A DNA stretch of 64,000 nt, taken from positions 10,019-74,018 of the forward strand of contig JBNGDJ010000002.1 of the NCBI GenBank assembly GCA_049974825.1, written 5' to 3'. The notes under the pieces are model-generated. The model did no database searches. It saw nothing but the letters and a program-made list of their open reading frames with translations, and was not told the origin of the DNA. This document shows, in pieces, positions 17,321 to 26,118 of the stretch. Position 1 is the stretch's first letter. Every line of letters starts with the position of its first letter. Both the position numbers and the translations under genes were made by a program. Source of the DNA: JBKHDT01 sp049974825 (GTDB lineage: Bacteria; Pseudomonadota; Gammaproteobacteria; Halothiobacillales; Halothiobacillaceae).

Positions 17321-17872
17321 TCAACCCGGCCGCTTGAGCAGCACGTAGATGGCACCGGTGCCGCCATCGTGGGCGGGGGCGGAGCAGAAGGCCAGTACGT
17401 CATCGCGCTGGGGGAGCCAGCGGTTGACCATGCGCTTGAGTACCGGGCCGCGATGGGCGGAGCGGTTGCCCTTGCCATGCACGATGCGCACGCAGCGGTG
17501 GTCCCGGCGGCGCTGGTCGGCGAGAAAGGCCGCGATTTCGCTGCGGGCCTCGTCGACTGTCATGCCGTGCAGGTCGAGGCTGGCGCCGATGGCGAAGTGG
17601 CCCCGACGCAGCTTGCGCAGGGTGCCCGCCTGGATGCCGGGGCGCAGGTAGGTCAGCGTTTCGCCGTATTCGATATCATCGGCATCATCAAGCAGTCCGT
17701 CGCTGAGCAGGCAGTCGGCCAGTTCCTTCTGCGATGGCGCGCGTCTCTTGCGTCTGCGGCCGGGAGGCGGACGCAGGTCTTGCTCGGCGCCACCGACGGG
17801 CTCGACATCGCCCACGGCATCGAGAAACAGCTGGCGGTCGGACTCGTCGATTGGATCGCGTGAAGTGCTCAT
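17321..17872 (-). CDS. Smr-domain protein
   Basis: Putative nuclease of 183 residues in the SmrA/YdaL group. Start ATG 17872 with MSTSRDPIDES; a longer reading lacks support. A charged N-terminal half with an RRRKRR cluster leads into the Smr domain (about 95-180) with LDLHGMTVDEAR and VRIVHGKGNRS, the DxH and HGxG motifs linked to nicking of DNA or RNA. Convergent with the preceding operon and divergent from surE. Confidence 0.86.
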   Translation of the reverse strand: MSTSRDPIDESDRQLFLDAVGDVEPVGGAEQDLRPPPGRRRKRRAPSQKELADCLLSDGLLDDADDIEYGETLTYLRPGIQAGTLRKLRRGHFAIGASLDLHGMTVDEARSEIAAFLADQRRRDHRCVRIVHGKGNRSAHRGPVLKRMVNRWLPQRDDVLAFCSAPAHDGGTGAIYVLLKRPG

Positions 17873-18041
17873 GGTCCCGTCACCCGGTAGGGATGAATTG
17901 CGCGGGTCGAAACGATATAGTGCCGAGGCGTATTCGCGGGGTTCCGTTGTCTGATTCCCGCGGTTTCCAGACACTGGGCGGCCGGCGGGCTCGGCAGCCT
18001 GTCAATGCACTTTATCATCGGTTTCGCGAGGCTTGAACGGC

Positions 18042-18785
18042 ATGAACATTCTCGTCAGCAATGACGACGGTTATCTCTCGCCCGGCATCCAGGTGCTGGC
18101 CAACGCGCTGTCGGTGCTCGGCCAGGTGACCATCGTGGCACCGGACCGGGATCGCAGCGGCGCCAGTAATTCGCTGACACTGAGTCGGCCGCTTCGGCCC
18201 CGGAGAATTTCCGAGCGGGTCCATGCCGTGGACGGGACGCCTTCCGACTGCGTGCACCTTGCCGTGAAGGGCCTGCTTCCAGAGACACCGGATCTGGTGG
18301 TTTCCGGGATCAATCATGGTTCGAATCTCGGTGATGACGTGCTGTATTCCGGCACGGTGGCCGCGGCGACCGAGGGGCGCTCGCTGGGCCTGCCCGCCAT
18401 TGCGGTTTCAAGCATGAGCTTCGACCCGCGCCATCTTCCCGCGGCCGCTGATCTGGTCTGCACGCTGGTGCGCCGACTCGAAAGCCACCCGCTGCCGCGC
18501 GGTACCCTGCTGAACGTCAATGTGCCGGATCGCCCGACCAGCGAAATACAGGGCATTCGGGCCACACGGCTGGGGCGGCGCCATCCGTCCTCGCCCATCG
18601 TGCGCGACCAGGACCCGCGGGGCCGCGAGATCTTCTGGATCGGCGCGGCCGGTGCGGCCGAGGATTGCGGGGAGGGCACCGATTTTCATGCGGTAGCCGA
18701 GGGTTATGTGTCCGTCACGCCCGTGCAGTTCGACATGACCCGGCACGAGGTCATCGACGCGGTGCAGGGGTGGCTGGCCGAATGA
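18042..18785 (+). CDS. surE: 5'/3'-nucleotidase SurE
   Basis: Metal-dependent nucleotidase linked to stationary-phase survival. 247 residues. The metal-binding NDDGYLSPG at the N-terminus and SGINHGSNLGDDVLYSGTV are intact. ATG 18042 with GAGG at 18027-18030 is preferred over a TTG three codons earlier. First gene of the conserved surE-pcm-yqaA-nlpD-rpoS order; pcm starts inside its stop codon. Confidence 0.94.
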   Translation: MNILVSNDDGYLSPGIQVLANALSVLGQVTIVAPDRDRSGASNSLTLSRPLRPRRISERVHAVDGTPSDCVHLAVKGLLPETPDLVVSGINHGSNLGDDVLYSGTVAAATEGRSLGLPAIAVSSMSFDPRHLPAAADLVCTLVRRLESHPLPRGTLLNVNVPDRPTSEIQGIRATRLGRRHPSSPIVRDQDPRGREIFWIGAAGAAEDCGEGTDFHAVAEGYVSVTPVQFDMTRHEVIDAVQGWLAE

Positions 18786-19450
18786 CCGGTACGGCGATCG
18801 CGGCGCCGGGTCGCAACAGCGAGCGTGCCCGCCAGGGCATGTGCGAACGGCTGGTCGCTCAGGGCATCACCGATCGGCGCGTGCTGGAGGCGATGGGCGA
18901 AATCCCCCGGGAGATGTTCGTGGATGAGGCCCTGTCGATGCGGGCCTACGAGGATTGCGCCCTGCCGATCGGGCAGGGGCAGACGCTCTCGCAACCTTAT
19001 ATCGTGGCGCGCATGACGGAGGTGATGCTGCGCGCGGGGCCCATTGGCCGTGTTCTGGAGATTGGCACCGGTTCAGGTTACCAGGCGGCGGTGCTGTCGC
19101 GGGTGGTGCGCGAGGTCTTTACCATCGAGCGCATTGCCTCCTTGCAGCAGAAGGCCCGCCAGCGACATCGTGCGCTGGGTCTGCTCAATATCCGCTACAT
19201 GCATGGGGACGGCCACAAGGGCTGGCAGTCCCAGGCGCCTTTCGATGCCATTCTGGTGACGGCGGCGCCTGAGAACGTGCCCGCCGCGCTCAAGGAGCAA
19301 CTGGCGGTGGGGGGGCGAATGGTGCTGCCCCTTGGCCCGCAGGGCGATGCCCAGCGGCTGACCCTCATCACCCGGAGCGAGACGGGGTTCGTGACCGGGT
19401 TCATGGGCATGGTGGCCTTCGTGCCCATGCTGTCCGGAGACAGACAATGA
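18782..19450 (+). CDS. pcm: Protein-L-isoaspartate O-methyltransferase
   Basis: Repairs isoaspartyl residues in aged proteins using SAM. 222 residues. LPIGQGQTLSQPYIVARMTE, the SAM motif VLEIGTGSGYQAAVLS and FDAILVTAAPENVP are all present. ATGA overlap with surE upstream and with the yqaA-like gene downstream. Confidence 0.95.
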   Translation: MTGTAIAAPGRNSERARQGMCERLVAQGITDRRVLEAMGEIPREMFVDEALSMRAYEDCALPIGQGQTLSQPYIVARMTEVMLRAGPIGRVLEIGTGSGYQAAVLSRVVREVFTIERIASLQQKARQRHRALGLLNIRYMHGDGHKGWQSQAPFDAILVTAAPENVPAALKEQLAVGGRMVLPLGPQGDAQRLTLITRSETGFVTGFMGMVAFVPMLSGDRQ

Positions 19451-20025
19451 GACTTTTTGGCCCGCTCTACGAGCTCGTGCTTGGCTGGAGCGCCCATCGT
19501 CGCGCGCCCTGGTATCTCGGCGGACTGAGCTTTGCCGAGTCCTCGTTCTTCCCGATTCCGCCTGACGTGATGCTGGCGCCCATGACGCTGGCCCGTCCCA
19601 AGGCCTGGTGGCGGCTGGCCCTGCTGACCACCGTCGCCTCGGTGCTCGGTGGCCTGTTTGGCTACCTGATCGGCTTTCTGGCCATCGACGTGATTGAGCC
19701 ATCCCTGCGCGACTGGGGCTATGGTGAGGCCTTCGACCTGTCCCAGCAGTGGTTCGCCCAGTGGGGGTTCGCTGCGGTACTGGTGGCCGGGTTCTCGCCC
19801 ATTCCCTACAAGATCTTCACGATCGCGGCGGGTGCGTTGACCATGAACCCCCTGCTGTTTGTTCTGGCCTCGATGATCGGGCGGGGCGGGCGCTTTTTCC
19901 TGGTGGCCGGTCTGATCGGGCTGGCCGGACCAAAGCTCGAACCGCTGTTGCGTCGCTACGTCGAATGGCTCGGCTGGCTCACGGTGGTTGCGCTGGTGAT
20001 CCTGGTCTGGCTTTTCAAGGGTTGA
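19447..20025 (+). CDS. yqaA: YqaA-family (VTT/DedA-like) membrane protein
   Basis: Inner-membrane protein of 192 residues. Signature segments FAESSFFPIPPDVMLAPM and GFSPIPYKIFTIAAGAL, with about four hydrophobic spans, fit the SNARE-associated/VTT superfamily proposed to move lipids across membranes. Its place between pcm and nlpD is conserved in many gammaproteobacteria. Exact role unknown. Confidence 0.88.
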   Translation: MRLFGPLYELVLGWSAHRRAPWYLGGLSFAESSFFPIPPDVMLAPMTLARPKAWWRLALLTTVASVLGGLFGYLIGFLAIDVIEPSLRDWGYGEAFDLSQQWFAQWGFAAVLVAGFSPIPYKIFTIAAGALTMNPLLFVLASMIGRGGRFFLVAGLIGLAGPKLEPLLRRYVEWLGWLTVVALVILVWLFKG

Positions 20026-20137
20026 GTGGGCAGGGCGCATGGATTCGGCGGGCATGGGACGGACGAATCGAGCTGCGATGCAAAAATGGCCTGTCGGGGC
20101 GTGCGATGCACGACCCATCCCCGAAACCCCGCGGCGC

Positions 20138-20911
20138 ATGATCGGCCACCGTAAGCTGTCCCTTTGGTTTGTTCTGTGCTGCCTTAGCCTCGTTCTGGCA
20201 GGCTGCAGCAGCACGGGGCCCTTCGATGACTGGAGCCGAGCGCAGCCAATCCCGCCGGCGAGCAGCAGTGGCGTGCACGTGGTCCGCCGGGGCGATACCC
20301 TGTATTCGATCGCCGTGGCCAACAACACCGACTACCGGGCCCTGGCGCGCTGGAACGGCATTCGCGACCCGAGTCGGATCTACGTCGGTCAGCGGATTCG
20401 GCTCACGCCCCCGGCTTCCGCCACGCGCCCGTCGGCCGAGCCGACCCCGGCAAAACGACCGGAACCCAAGCCTGCGACCGCATCGAAACCGCAGCCGGAT
20501 CCTTCGCCGCGCCCGGAACCGAAGCCGGCATCGACCGGGCCATTTGCCTGGCAGTGGCCGGCCGACGGCAAGGTGACCCGGCGTTTCAGCAGCTCGGCCC
20601 CCGTTCTGCGCGGCATCGATATCTCGGGAAAGACGGGTGACCCGGTGCGTGCTGCCGGCGCCGGCGAGGTGGTCTATGCCGGCGACGGGCTGCCGGGCTA
20701 CGGGAATCTGCTGATCGTCAAGCATGACCCGCGGCACCTTTCCGCCTATGCCTTCAATCGCAAGCTCATGGTGGCAGAGGGCGAACGAGTGCGTGCCGGC
20801 CAGCAGATCGCCACCATGGGACGAGACGGTAGCAATCCACCGGCCCTGCATTTTCAGATTCGGCTCGACGGCAAGCCGGTCGATCCCATGCGTTTTCTGC
20901 CGCCGCGGTAG
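20138..20911 (+). CDS. nlpD: NlpD-like amidase activator lipoprotein (LysM + degenerate M23)
   Basis: Outer-membrane lipoprotein that activates a septal peptidoglycan amidase. 257 residues from ATG 20138; lipobox LVLAGC gives the lipidated cysteine. LysM about 45-90 (VVRRGDTLYSIAVANN), a Pro/Lys linker, then an M23 domain from about 135. Zinc ligands of active M23 enzymes are missing: RGIDISG, SAYAFN and LHFQIR replace the expected His positions, as in E. coli NlpD, so it should be non-catalytic. In E. coli the main rpoS promoter lies inside nlpD. Confidence 0.9.
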   Translation: MIGHRKLSLWFVLCCLSLVLAGCSSTGPFDDWSRAQPIPPASSSGVHVVRRGDTLYSIAVANNTDYRALARWNGIRDPSRIYVGQRIRLTPPASATRPSAEPTPAKRPEPKPATASKPQPDPSPRPEPKPASTGPFAWQWPADGKVTRRFSSSAPVLRGIDISGKTGDPVRAAGAGEVVYAGDGLPGYGNLLIVKHDPRHLSAYAFNRKLMVAEGERVRAGQQIATMGRDGSNPPALHFQIRLDGKPVDPMRFLPPR

Positions 20912-21295
20912 CGACCTGGGCCGTCACCCGACCTGCTTCGACACTGTGGTTGGCATGGCCTTGTGCAACAGCGCGGCCTGTGGGTACCTCGGAGAACCTT
21001 TCGAGGTTCCCCTGTGTTTGCCTGCGTGCCGTGTTAGATGAATGTCATCAAATAAGGCGGGTCTTCGTGGCATAAGGACAACACGGTTGTTCTGAATCAA
21101 GCCGCTCGTGATAATCGGGTGAAGAGGCGCTTTGTGCCTTTCGAATCTTCTCGGCTGTGTGCAAGGGCGCGACCGGGATGGCGCAGCCTTTTCGGGGATT
21201 TCCTCGGGGGTGGCAGGCCCAGGTGGCGCTGACGGTCGGGCAGGGTTTTCGGGTCTCCCGGCTGTGGATGAGAGCGGCCCAATCGGAGTGGATGC
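20912..21295. other. nlpD-rpoS spacer, probable rpoS leader
   Basis: 384 bases without a supported gene. A hairpin spans 20982-21011 (GGG-ACCTCG / CGAGGT-CCC). If transcription of rpoS starts in or near nlpD, as in relatives, this forms a long 5' leader that could be a target for regulatory RNA; that is inference. Confidence 0.5.
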
Positions 21296-22336
21296 ATGGC
21301 GCGCAGACGTAAGGATCAGTCGCAGGAAACGGAAACGCCCGAGTCGTCGGTGACCCTGGGGGATGAGGATATTCCCGAGTCTCTACGGCCGGTGGTGAGC
21401 CGCGACCGGGATGCGGGTTCCGGGGAGGTGGATGGCGGCGAGGAGGCATCAGCCGATGCATGGCGCGAGGAAAACCCGCGCTTTGCAGCCGGAGCGGCCG
21501 AAGGCGTCGATCCGGTACGCCTGTATCTGAACGATATTGAGACCGAACGGCTGCTGACGCCCGAAGAGGAGGTACACTACGCGCGCCTGGCCCAGTCCGG
21601 CGACCCGGCGGCTCGCCGCAAGATGATCGTCTGCAACCTGCGCTTGGTGGTCAAGCTGGCGCGGCGTTACCTGAACCGGGGGCTGGATCTGCTGGATTTG
21701 ATCGAAGAGGGCAACCTCGGATTGATGCGCGCCGTGGAAAAGTTCGATCCCGAGCGGGGCTTTCGTTTCTCCACCTACGCGACCTGGTGGATTCGCCAGA
21801 CCATCGAGCGTGGGCTCATGAATCAGGCGCGTACTGTGCGCCTGCCGGTTCATGTCGTCAAGGAAGTCAACGCCTACAACCGGGCTGCCCGGGCGCTGGC
21901 GCAGGCGCAAAACGGCGATGCACGTGCCGGGCAGATTGCCGCGCACCTGGACAAGTCCGTCGAGGACATCCATCGCTACATGACCTGGGGCGAGCGGGAA
22001 ACCTCCATGGACATTCCTCTGCGCGGCAGCGAGGATCTCTCGCTGCTCGATCTGCTTCCGGACGAGCAGAGTCGTTCCCCGGACGAAGTCACCCAGGACA
22101 ATGACGCCATGGCCGCGATGGAGGCGGCGCTGGATCAGCTGGATGAAAAGCAGCGCACGGTTCTGATGCAGCGCTTCGGCCTGCGCGGCTGCGAGCCGGC
22201 CACGCTCGAGGAAGTTGGCAAGTCCATGGGGGTCACCCGCGAGCGGGTGCGGCAGATCCAGATTGATGCGCTCAAGCGTTTGCGGCTGATTCTCCGGCGG
22301 GATGGCTTGTCGTTGGATACCATGCTGTCCGATTGA
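21296..22336 (+). CDS. rpoS: RNA polymerase sigma factor RpoS
   Basis: Stationary-phase/general-stress sigma factor, 346 residues. Region 1.2-2: DPVRLYLNDIETERLLTPEEE, NLRLVVKLARRYLNRG, LDLIEEGNLGLMRAVEKFD and the -10 recognition helix FSTYATWWIRQTIER. Region 4: LEEVGKSMGVTRERVRQIQ. An acidic N-terminal extension of about 60 residues is longer than in E. coli. Assigned as rpoS rather than rpoD by size and by following nlpD. Confidence 0.95.
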   Translation: MARRRKDQSQETETPESSVTLGDEDIPESLRPVVSRDRDAGSGEVDGGEEASADAWREENPRFAAGAAEGVDPVRLYLNDIETERLLTPEEEVHYARLAQSGDPAARRKMIVCNLRLVVKLARRYLNRGLDLLDLIEEGNLGLMRAVEKFDPERGFRFSTYATWWIRQTIERGLMNQARTVRLPVHVVKEVNAYNRAARALAQAQNGDARAGQIAAHLDKSVEDIHRYMTWGERETSMDIPLRGSEDLSLLDLLPDEQSRSPDEVTQDNDAMAAMEAALDQLDEKQRTVLMQRFGLRGCEPATLEEVGKSMGVTRERVRQIQIDALKRLRLILRRDGLSLDTMLSD

Positions 22337-22659
22337 CCTTGCCGGCTGCGGATGTGCGTGCGGCCCGTATGGCTGATCCCAAAGCCTGCGCGGCGGCCCG
22401 CGTGTTCCACCGGGGCACCTTCAAAAACCACGCCCCTGTGGCTTTTCGAGGCCGGAATTCGCGGGAGGCCCGCAGAGTGACTCCTGCCATTTCAAGCGCT
22501 GGCGCGGTTTGCGCGCGGTGACTCACTTGCCTTGAGGCTTGCCGCCAAGGAGGACGGCGAGGGGGGCAGACCGGGGACATGCCCGGGTATCCTTGCTCCA
22601 TTGAACGGATGCGTGGTTGCGCAATGGCGCAGAAAGTTGAATGGCTGGGCGAGGGATGG
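22337..22659. other. Intergenic region after rpoS
   Basis: No supported gene. Short GC-rich inverted repeats such as CCGGG/CCCGG near 22572-22588 are present. The right part merges into a decayed element copy. Confidence 0.45.
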
Positions 22660-22730
22660 CGTGAATACATGCCTGGCGTCAGCCCGCCCCTGCACGAAAC
22701 CTTCCGATGGCTTCGTGCAGCGTTTTCCAA
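22660..22730 (+). repeat. Decayed right-half copy of the multi-hairpin element
   Basis: GCACGAA (22692-22698) pairs with TTCGTGC (22712-22718), followed by TGCAGCGTTTTCC, as in the H6 stem and right end of the full copies. A GGCGTCAGCCC stretch before it also matches the family. The end of this copy is a few bases before the MarR-gene start. Confidence 0.6.
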
Positions 22731-22736
22731 GAACAC

Positions 22737-23222
22737 ATGATGACCATGATTATCGACGAGAACTTCGACATCTGCTCGGAAGATCGGCTGCCCGTGCTGC
22801 TGGTTCGTGTGACCCAGCTGTGGCGCCAGCGCGTGGACGCCGAACTGGCCCATCATGGGCTGAGCCAGGCCAAGTGGCAGACGCTGGCGACCCTTTCACC
22901 GCACCCCGAGGGCATGATCCAGTCGGAACTGGCCGAGACCCTTGGCGTGGAAGGACCGAGCTTGGTGGCCATGATTGACCGTCTTTCTCGGGATCACTGG
23001 GTCGAGCGCAGTGCCTGCAGCAGTGACCGGCGCTGCAAGATCATCCGCCTGACCGAACGGGCAATGCCATTGATCGATGATATCCGCAAGATTTCCGAAA
23101 AGGTCTACTCGGACCTGCTCGAAGGCACGACAGCCGACGAGATGCAGGTGACCGAGAAGTTTCTGCGGCGATTGCGCGACAAGCTCGCAGCCGAGAAAGC
23201 TTTGAAAAAGCGTCGTCCCTGA
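22737..23222 (+). CDS. MarR/SlyA-family transcriptional regulator
   Basis: Winged-helix regulator of 161 residues. The domain includes SQAKWQTLATLSPHPEG, QSELAETLGVEGPSLVAMIDRL and the wing RSACSSDRRCKIIRLT. Two cysteines in the wing (ACSSDRRC) could sense redox, which is speculation. Start is uncertain among ATG 22737, 22740 and 22746; no clear Shine-Dalgarno sequence is visible, and the upstream sequence is the end of a repeat element. Convergent with pepA; targets unknown. Confidence 0.85.
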   Translation: MMTMIIDENFDICSEDRLPVLLVRVTQLWRQRVDAELAHHGLSQAKWQTLATLSPHPEGMIQSELAETLGVEGPSLVAMIDRLSRDHWVERSACSSDRRCKIIRLTERAMPLIDDIRKISEKVYSDLLEGTTADEMQVTEKFLRRLRDKLAAEKALKKRRP

Positions 23223-23253
23223 CGGCTGCGTCCTTGACTCGGCTGCCCGCGCC

Positions 23254-24762
23254 TCAGCCGGCAGCCTTGCGGGCGCGTCGCAGCAGAAACTCTCCCAGCA
23301 GAGGCACAGGGCGGCCCGTGGCGCCCTTCTTGTCGCCGGTTTTCCAGGCCGTGCCGGCAATGTCCAGATGCGCCCAGCGATAGGACTTGGCAAAGCGTGA
23401 CAGGAAACAGGCGGCGGTGATGGTGCCGCCTTCGCGACCGCCAATATTCGCCATGTCCGCAAAGTTGCTCTTGAGCAGTTCTTGATACTCGTCCCAGAGC
23501 GGCAACTCCCAGACCCGGTCGAGCATGATTTCGCCGGCCTTCTGGAGCTCCTGGGCCAGCGGGCGGTGGTTGCCGAGCACGGCCGAGGGTTCCCGGCCCA
23601 GGGCGACAATGCAGGCGCCGGTCAGGGTCGCCATGTCGATGACCGTCTCGGGCTTGTAGCGCTCCGCGTAGGTCAGGGCATCGCAGAGAATCAGGCGTCC
23701 TTCGGCATCGGTATTGAGCACCTCGATGGTCTGCCCGGAGAGGCTGGTCACGATGTCTCCGGGTTTCACGGCCTTGCCGTCGGGCATGTTCTCGACGCTC
23801 GGGACCAGGCCAACCACGTTCAGCGGCAGGCGCAGTTCGCAGACCAGCGACATGACGCCCATCACGGCCGCGGCACCGGACATGTCGTACTTCATCTCGT
23901 CCATGCCGGCGCCGGGTTTGATGGAGACGCCTCCGGAGTCGAAAGTGACGCCCTTGCCGATCAGCACGATAGGCGGGGTCTGGTCATCCGCGCCATTGTG
24001 CTCCATGACAATGAACTTGGGCGGCTGTCGGCTGCCGCGGGCCACAGCAAGCAGCGCGCCCATGCCCAACGTTTCCATGCGGGACTCGTCCAGAACCTCC
24101 ACGACCAGCTCGGGATAGGTCTGTCCCAGGTGCCGGGCCTGATCCGCCAGGTGGGCGGGGGTGCAGACATTGCCCGGACGGTTGGCCAGATCCCGCGTCA
24201 GCTTCATGCCGGCAGCAATCGCCATGGCCTCGCGAACGGCCTGCTCGGCGCCGAGCGTGTCTCGGCGGCTGGCTATCATGAGGGTCATCTTGCGCAGAGG
24301 ACGGCGCGGTGTCGGGTTCGGCTCGCTCTTGAATTCGTCAAAGCGATAGCGGGTCTCTTCAACCGCCAGAATGGCGTGGCGCAGGACATCGTCTCGTTCG
24401 GCGCCCCGAACGTCCAGCTCAGTCAGCGTATTGACACATTCGGTGGTGCCGCGCTGGGCCAAGGCGTTTACCGAGGCGGCGACTGCCTTGCGGAAGGTCT
24501 TCAGATCGAATGCCCGCTCCTTGCCCAGGCCGACCAGCAGGACCCGCTCGGCCTGAATGCCGGGTACTGAATGCAGCAGGAGCGTGTCGCCTGCCTCGCC
24601 GTCCATGTCGCCTCGCCGCAGGATGCTGCCGAGAAATCCGTCGCTGGCCTGATCGATCGCCTCGGCCGGCGGGGATAGGCGGCGTGTCTCGAATACGCCG
24701 ATAATGAGGCAGGCGCTGCGCTGCTTTTCAGGGCTGCCGCTCTTGACGGAAAACTCGAGCAT
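23254..24762 (-). CDS. pepA: Leucyl aminopeptidase
   Basis: Cytosolic M17 di-metal aminopeptidase, also a DNA-binding protein in E. coli. 502 residues from ATG 24762, matching the family; GAGGA lies about 9 bases upstream. Key motifs: LIGKGVTFDSGGVSIKP, the M17 signature NTDAEGRL near residue 350, and DMATLTGACIVALG. Convergent with the MarR gene. The 200 bases of open frame upstream of the ATG lack family similarity. Confidence 0.95.
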   Translation of the reverse strand: MLEFSVKSGSPEKQRSACLIIGVFETRRLSPPAEAIDQASDGFLGSILRRGDMDGEAGDTLLLHSVPGIQAERVLLVGLGKERAFDLKTFRKAVAASVNALAQRGTTECVNTLTELDVRGAERDDVLRHAILAVEETRYRFDEFKSEPNPTPRRPLRKMTLMIASRRDTLGAEQAVREAMAIAAGMKLTRDLANRPGNVCTPAHLADQARHLGQTYPELVVEVLDESRMETLGMGALLAVARGSRQPPKFIVMEHNGADDQTPPIVLIGKGVTFDSGGVSIKPGAGMDEMKYDMSGAAAVMGVMSLVCELRLPLNVVGLVPSVENMPDGKAVKPGDIVTSLSGQTIEVLNTDAEGRLILCDALTYAERYKPETVIDMATLTGACIVALGREPSAVLGNHRPLAQELQKAGEIMLDRVWELPLWDEYQELLKSNFADMANIGGREGGTITAACFLSRFAKSYRWAHLDIAGTAWKTGDKKGATGRPVPLLGEFLLRRARKAAG

Positions 24763-25059
24763 AATGGTCTGTTCCTCGTGTTGGTGAACGGATCGGCCGG
24801 CGGCTGTGTCGGTTGGGTTGCGGCATGGCTCCGGTCTGTCTCGGACAGGCCGCTGATTGAAGCACCGGTGATTCAGAGATTGAACTGGTAGTCTATCACT
24901 CGAGCCTGCAGCGGTGTTCTGCCTGCAGTTTCTTGCAGGCGAGAGCATTCTGCGCAGGGCCATTGGCAGGTTTGTCGGGCTTGCGCCACTTCAGGGGAGG
25001 GCCGTTGCAGGGGCGGATTTCCCCAACACCTTTACCGAAGACAAAAGCGAGGAGCCAGC
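24763..25059. other. Divergent spacer between pepA and a small membrane gene
   Basis: About 300 bases. It holds the pepA leader and, at 25049-25054, GAGGAG for the next gene. A stretch at 24900-24960 has short repeats of CCTGCAG-type sequence, possibly a very old element remnant, but I cannot support that. Confidence 0.4.
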
Positions 25060-25329
25060 ATGCACCCGGAACCCCAAGACAACGACAGCCCGGAACCGAG
25101 CCCGCCCGAGCCCGTCGCGCGTACCGGCAACGATGCGATCGGCCAGGCATCCAAGTGGATGATGATCGTCGGCATCGTGCTGACTGCCGTCGGCATGATC
25201 TTTGGCATGGGCGGCATGATGCTCGGTTACACGGACACGGCCGTGGTCGATCTGATCATGCTGATTCCCGGCGGCTTTTTGATGACATTCGCGGGCCTGA
25301 CCGGGTGGATTCTCGCCGGCGGGCGCTGA
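25060..25329 (+). CDS. Small two-helix membrane protein, unknown function
   Basis: 89 residues. A polar, proline-rich start (PEPQDNDSPEPSPPEP) precedes two hydrophobic segments with many glycines and methionines (MMIVGIVLTAVGMIFGMGG and LIMLIPGGFLMTFAGLTGWI). GAGGAG lies just upstream of the ATG. Its 3' end overlaps the next reading frame by about 25 bases. Confidence 0.68.
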   Translation: MHPEPQDNDSPEPSPPEPVARTGNDAIGQASKWMMIVGIVLTAVGMIFGMGGMMLGYTDTAVVDLIMLIPGGFLMTFAGLTGWILAGGR

Positions 25330-25871
25330 TCGCTGCACTTCTGCTGGCAATTGGCGCGACGCTGTCGGCAGGCGAGCCGGATGCCGTCTGCATGATCGAT
25401 CCGGTACAAGCGGACTGCCCGGTGCTGGTCAACATGCTGGACGAGCCGGCGGGTTCCGATGCCGTGGTGGATGCCGTGGTGCTGGAGGTCATCGAGAATG
25501 ATCCGGCGGCCCTCCAGTCGCTGATGCCGTTCATCACTCAGTGGGTCCGGGCGGCACGGGCAGCGCGTCCGGAGCTGTCGGTCATGCTGGTCTCCCACGG
25601 CAACGAGTCTCTGACCCTGGCGCACGAGCCGGATAGCGTCCTGTCCCGGCAGTTGGAGACCCTGGGAGACAATCAGGCGCTTTCCGTGTCGGTCTGCGGT
25701 ACCTATGCCGGCTGGCGCGGCCTTTCGCCTGCCGATTTTCCGGACTATCTTCAGGTGTTGGACTCGGCCGATTCGGCCTTGACGAGGCAACGCGCGGCCG
25801 GAGCCCTGATCGTTCGGCTTCGCCCCGCCAGTGCGGCAAAGCCGGACGACATGGGCTTTCCAGAGTATTGA
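25305..25871 (+). CDS. Exported DsrE-like protein
   Basis: About 188 residues if GTG 25305 is the start; this gives a short basic N-terminus (DSRRR) and a signal peptide (ALIAALLLAIGATLSAG). The mature part (VVLEVIEND, VMLVSHGNESLTLAH, ALSVSVCGTYAGWRG) fits the DsrE/DsrF-like fold used in sulfur relay and related proteins, but catalytic cysteine use is unclear. It overlaps the preceding membrane-protein gene, suggesting translational coupling. No visible ribosome binding site; start uncertain. Confidence 0.6.
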   Translation: MDSRRRALIAALLLAIGATLSAGEPDAVCMIDPVQADCPVLVNMLDEPAGSDAVVDAVVLEVIENDPAALQSLMPFITQWVRAARAARPELSVMLVSHGNESLTLAHEPDSVLSRQLETLGDNQALSVSVCGTYAGWRGLSPADFPDYLQVLDSADSALTRQRAAGALIVRLRPASAAKPDDMGFPEY

Positions 25872-25907
25872 TCCCCGCGAATTGGATCCGCCGTGCCCCG
25901 CTTTTGC

Positions 25908-26065
25908 TAGGGAAGGTCTGCACAAATGCAGACCTTCCCGCGCAGGGCATGGATGCCCTGCCGCACAATGGCGTAAGCCATTGAATTGCGGAGCCCGGGC
26001 CGAGCATGTATCGGCCCGGGCGTTGCTGCACGAAGCCAAGGATGGCTTTGTGCAGAGTTTCCCTA
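25908..26065 (+). repeat. Multi-hairpin MITE-like element, full copy 2
   Basis: Bounded by TA, with ends GGGAAGGTCTGCA and TGCAGAGTTTCCC inside a CTAG...CTAG frame. H1 is 25910-25939 (GGGAAGGTCTGCA / TGCAGACCTTCCC, loop CAAA); H2, H3 and H4 follow as in copy 1. The last stem is CACGAAGCCA / TGGCTTTGTG. Compared with copy 1, H1 differs at bases that change together on both arms. The GCCAGCTGGC module of copy 1 is missing here, so modules are gained or lost as units. Confidence 0.88.
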
Positions 26066-26118
26066 GGTCCGGTGGCTATCTCACTGCACTCGTGCAGAAA
26101 CTACCCCAAGGAATATTC

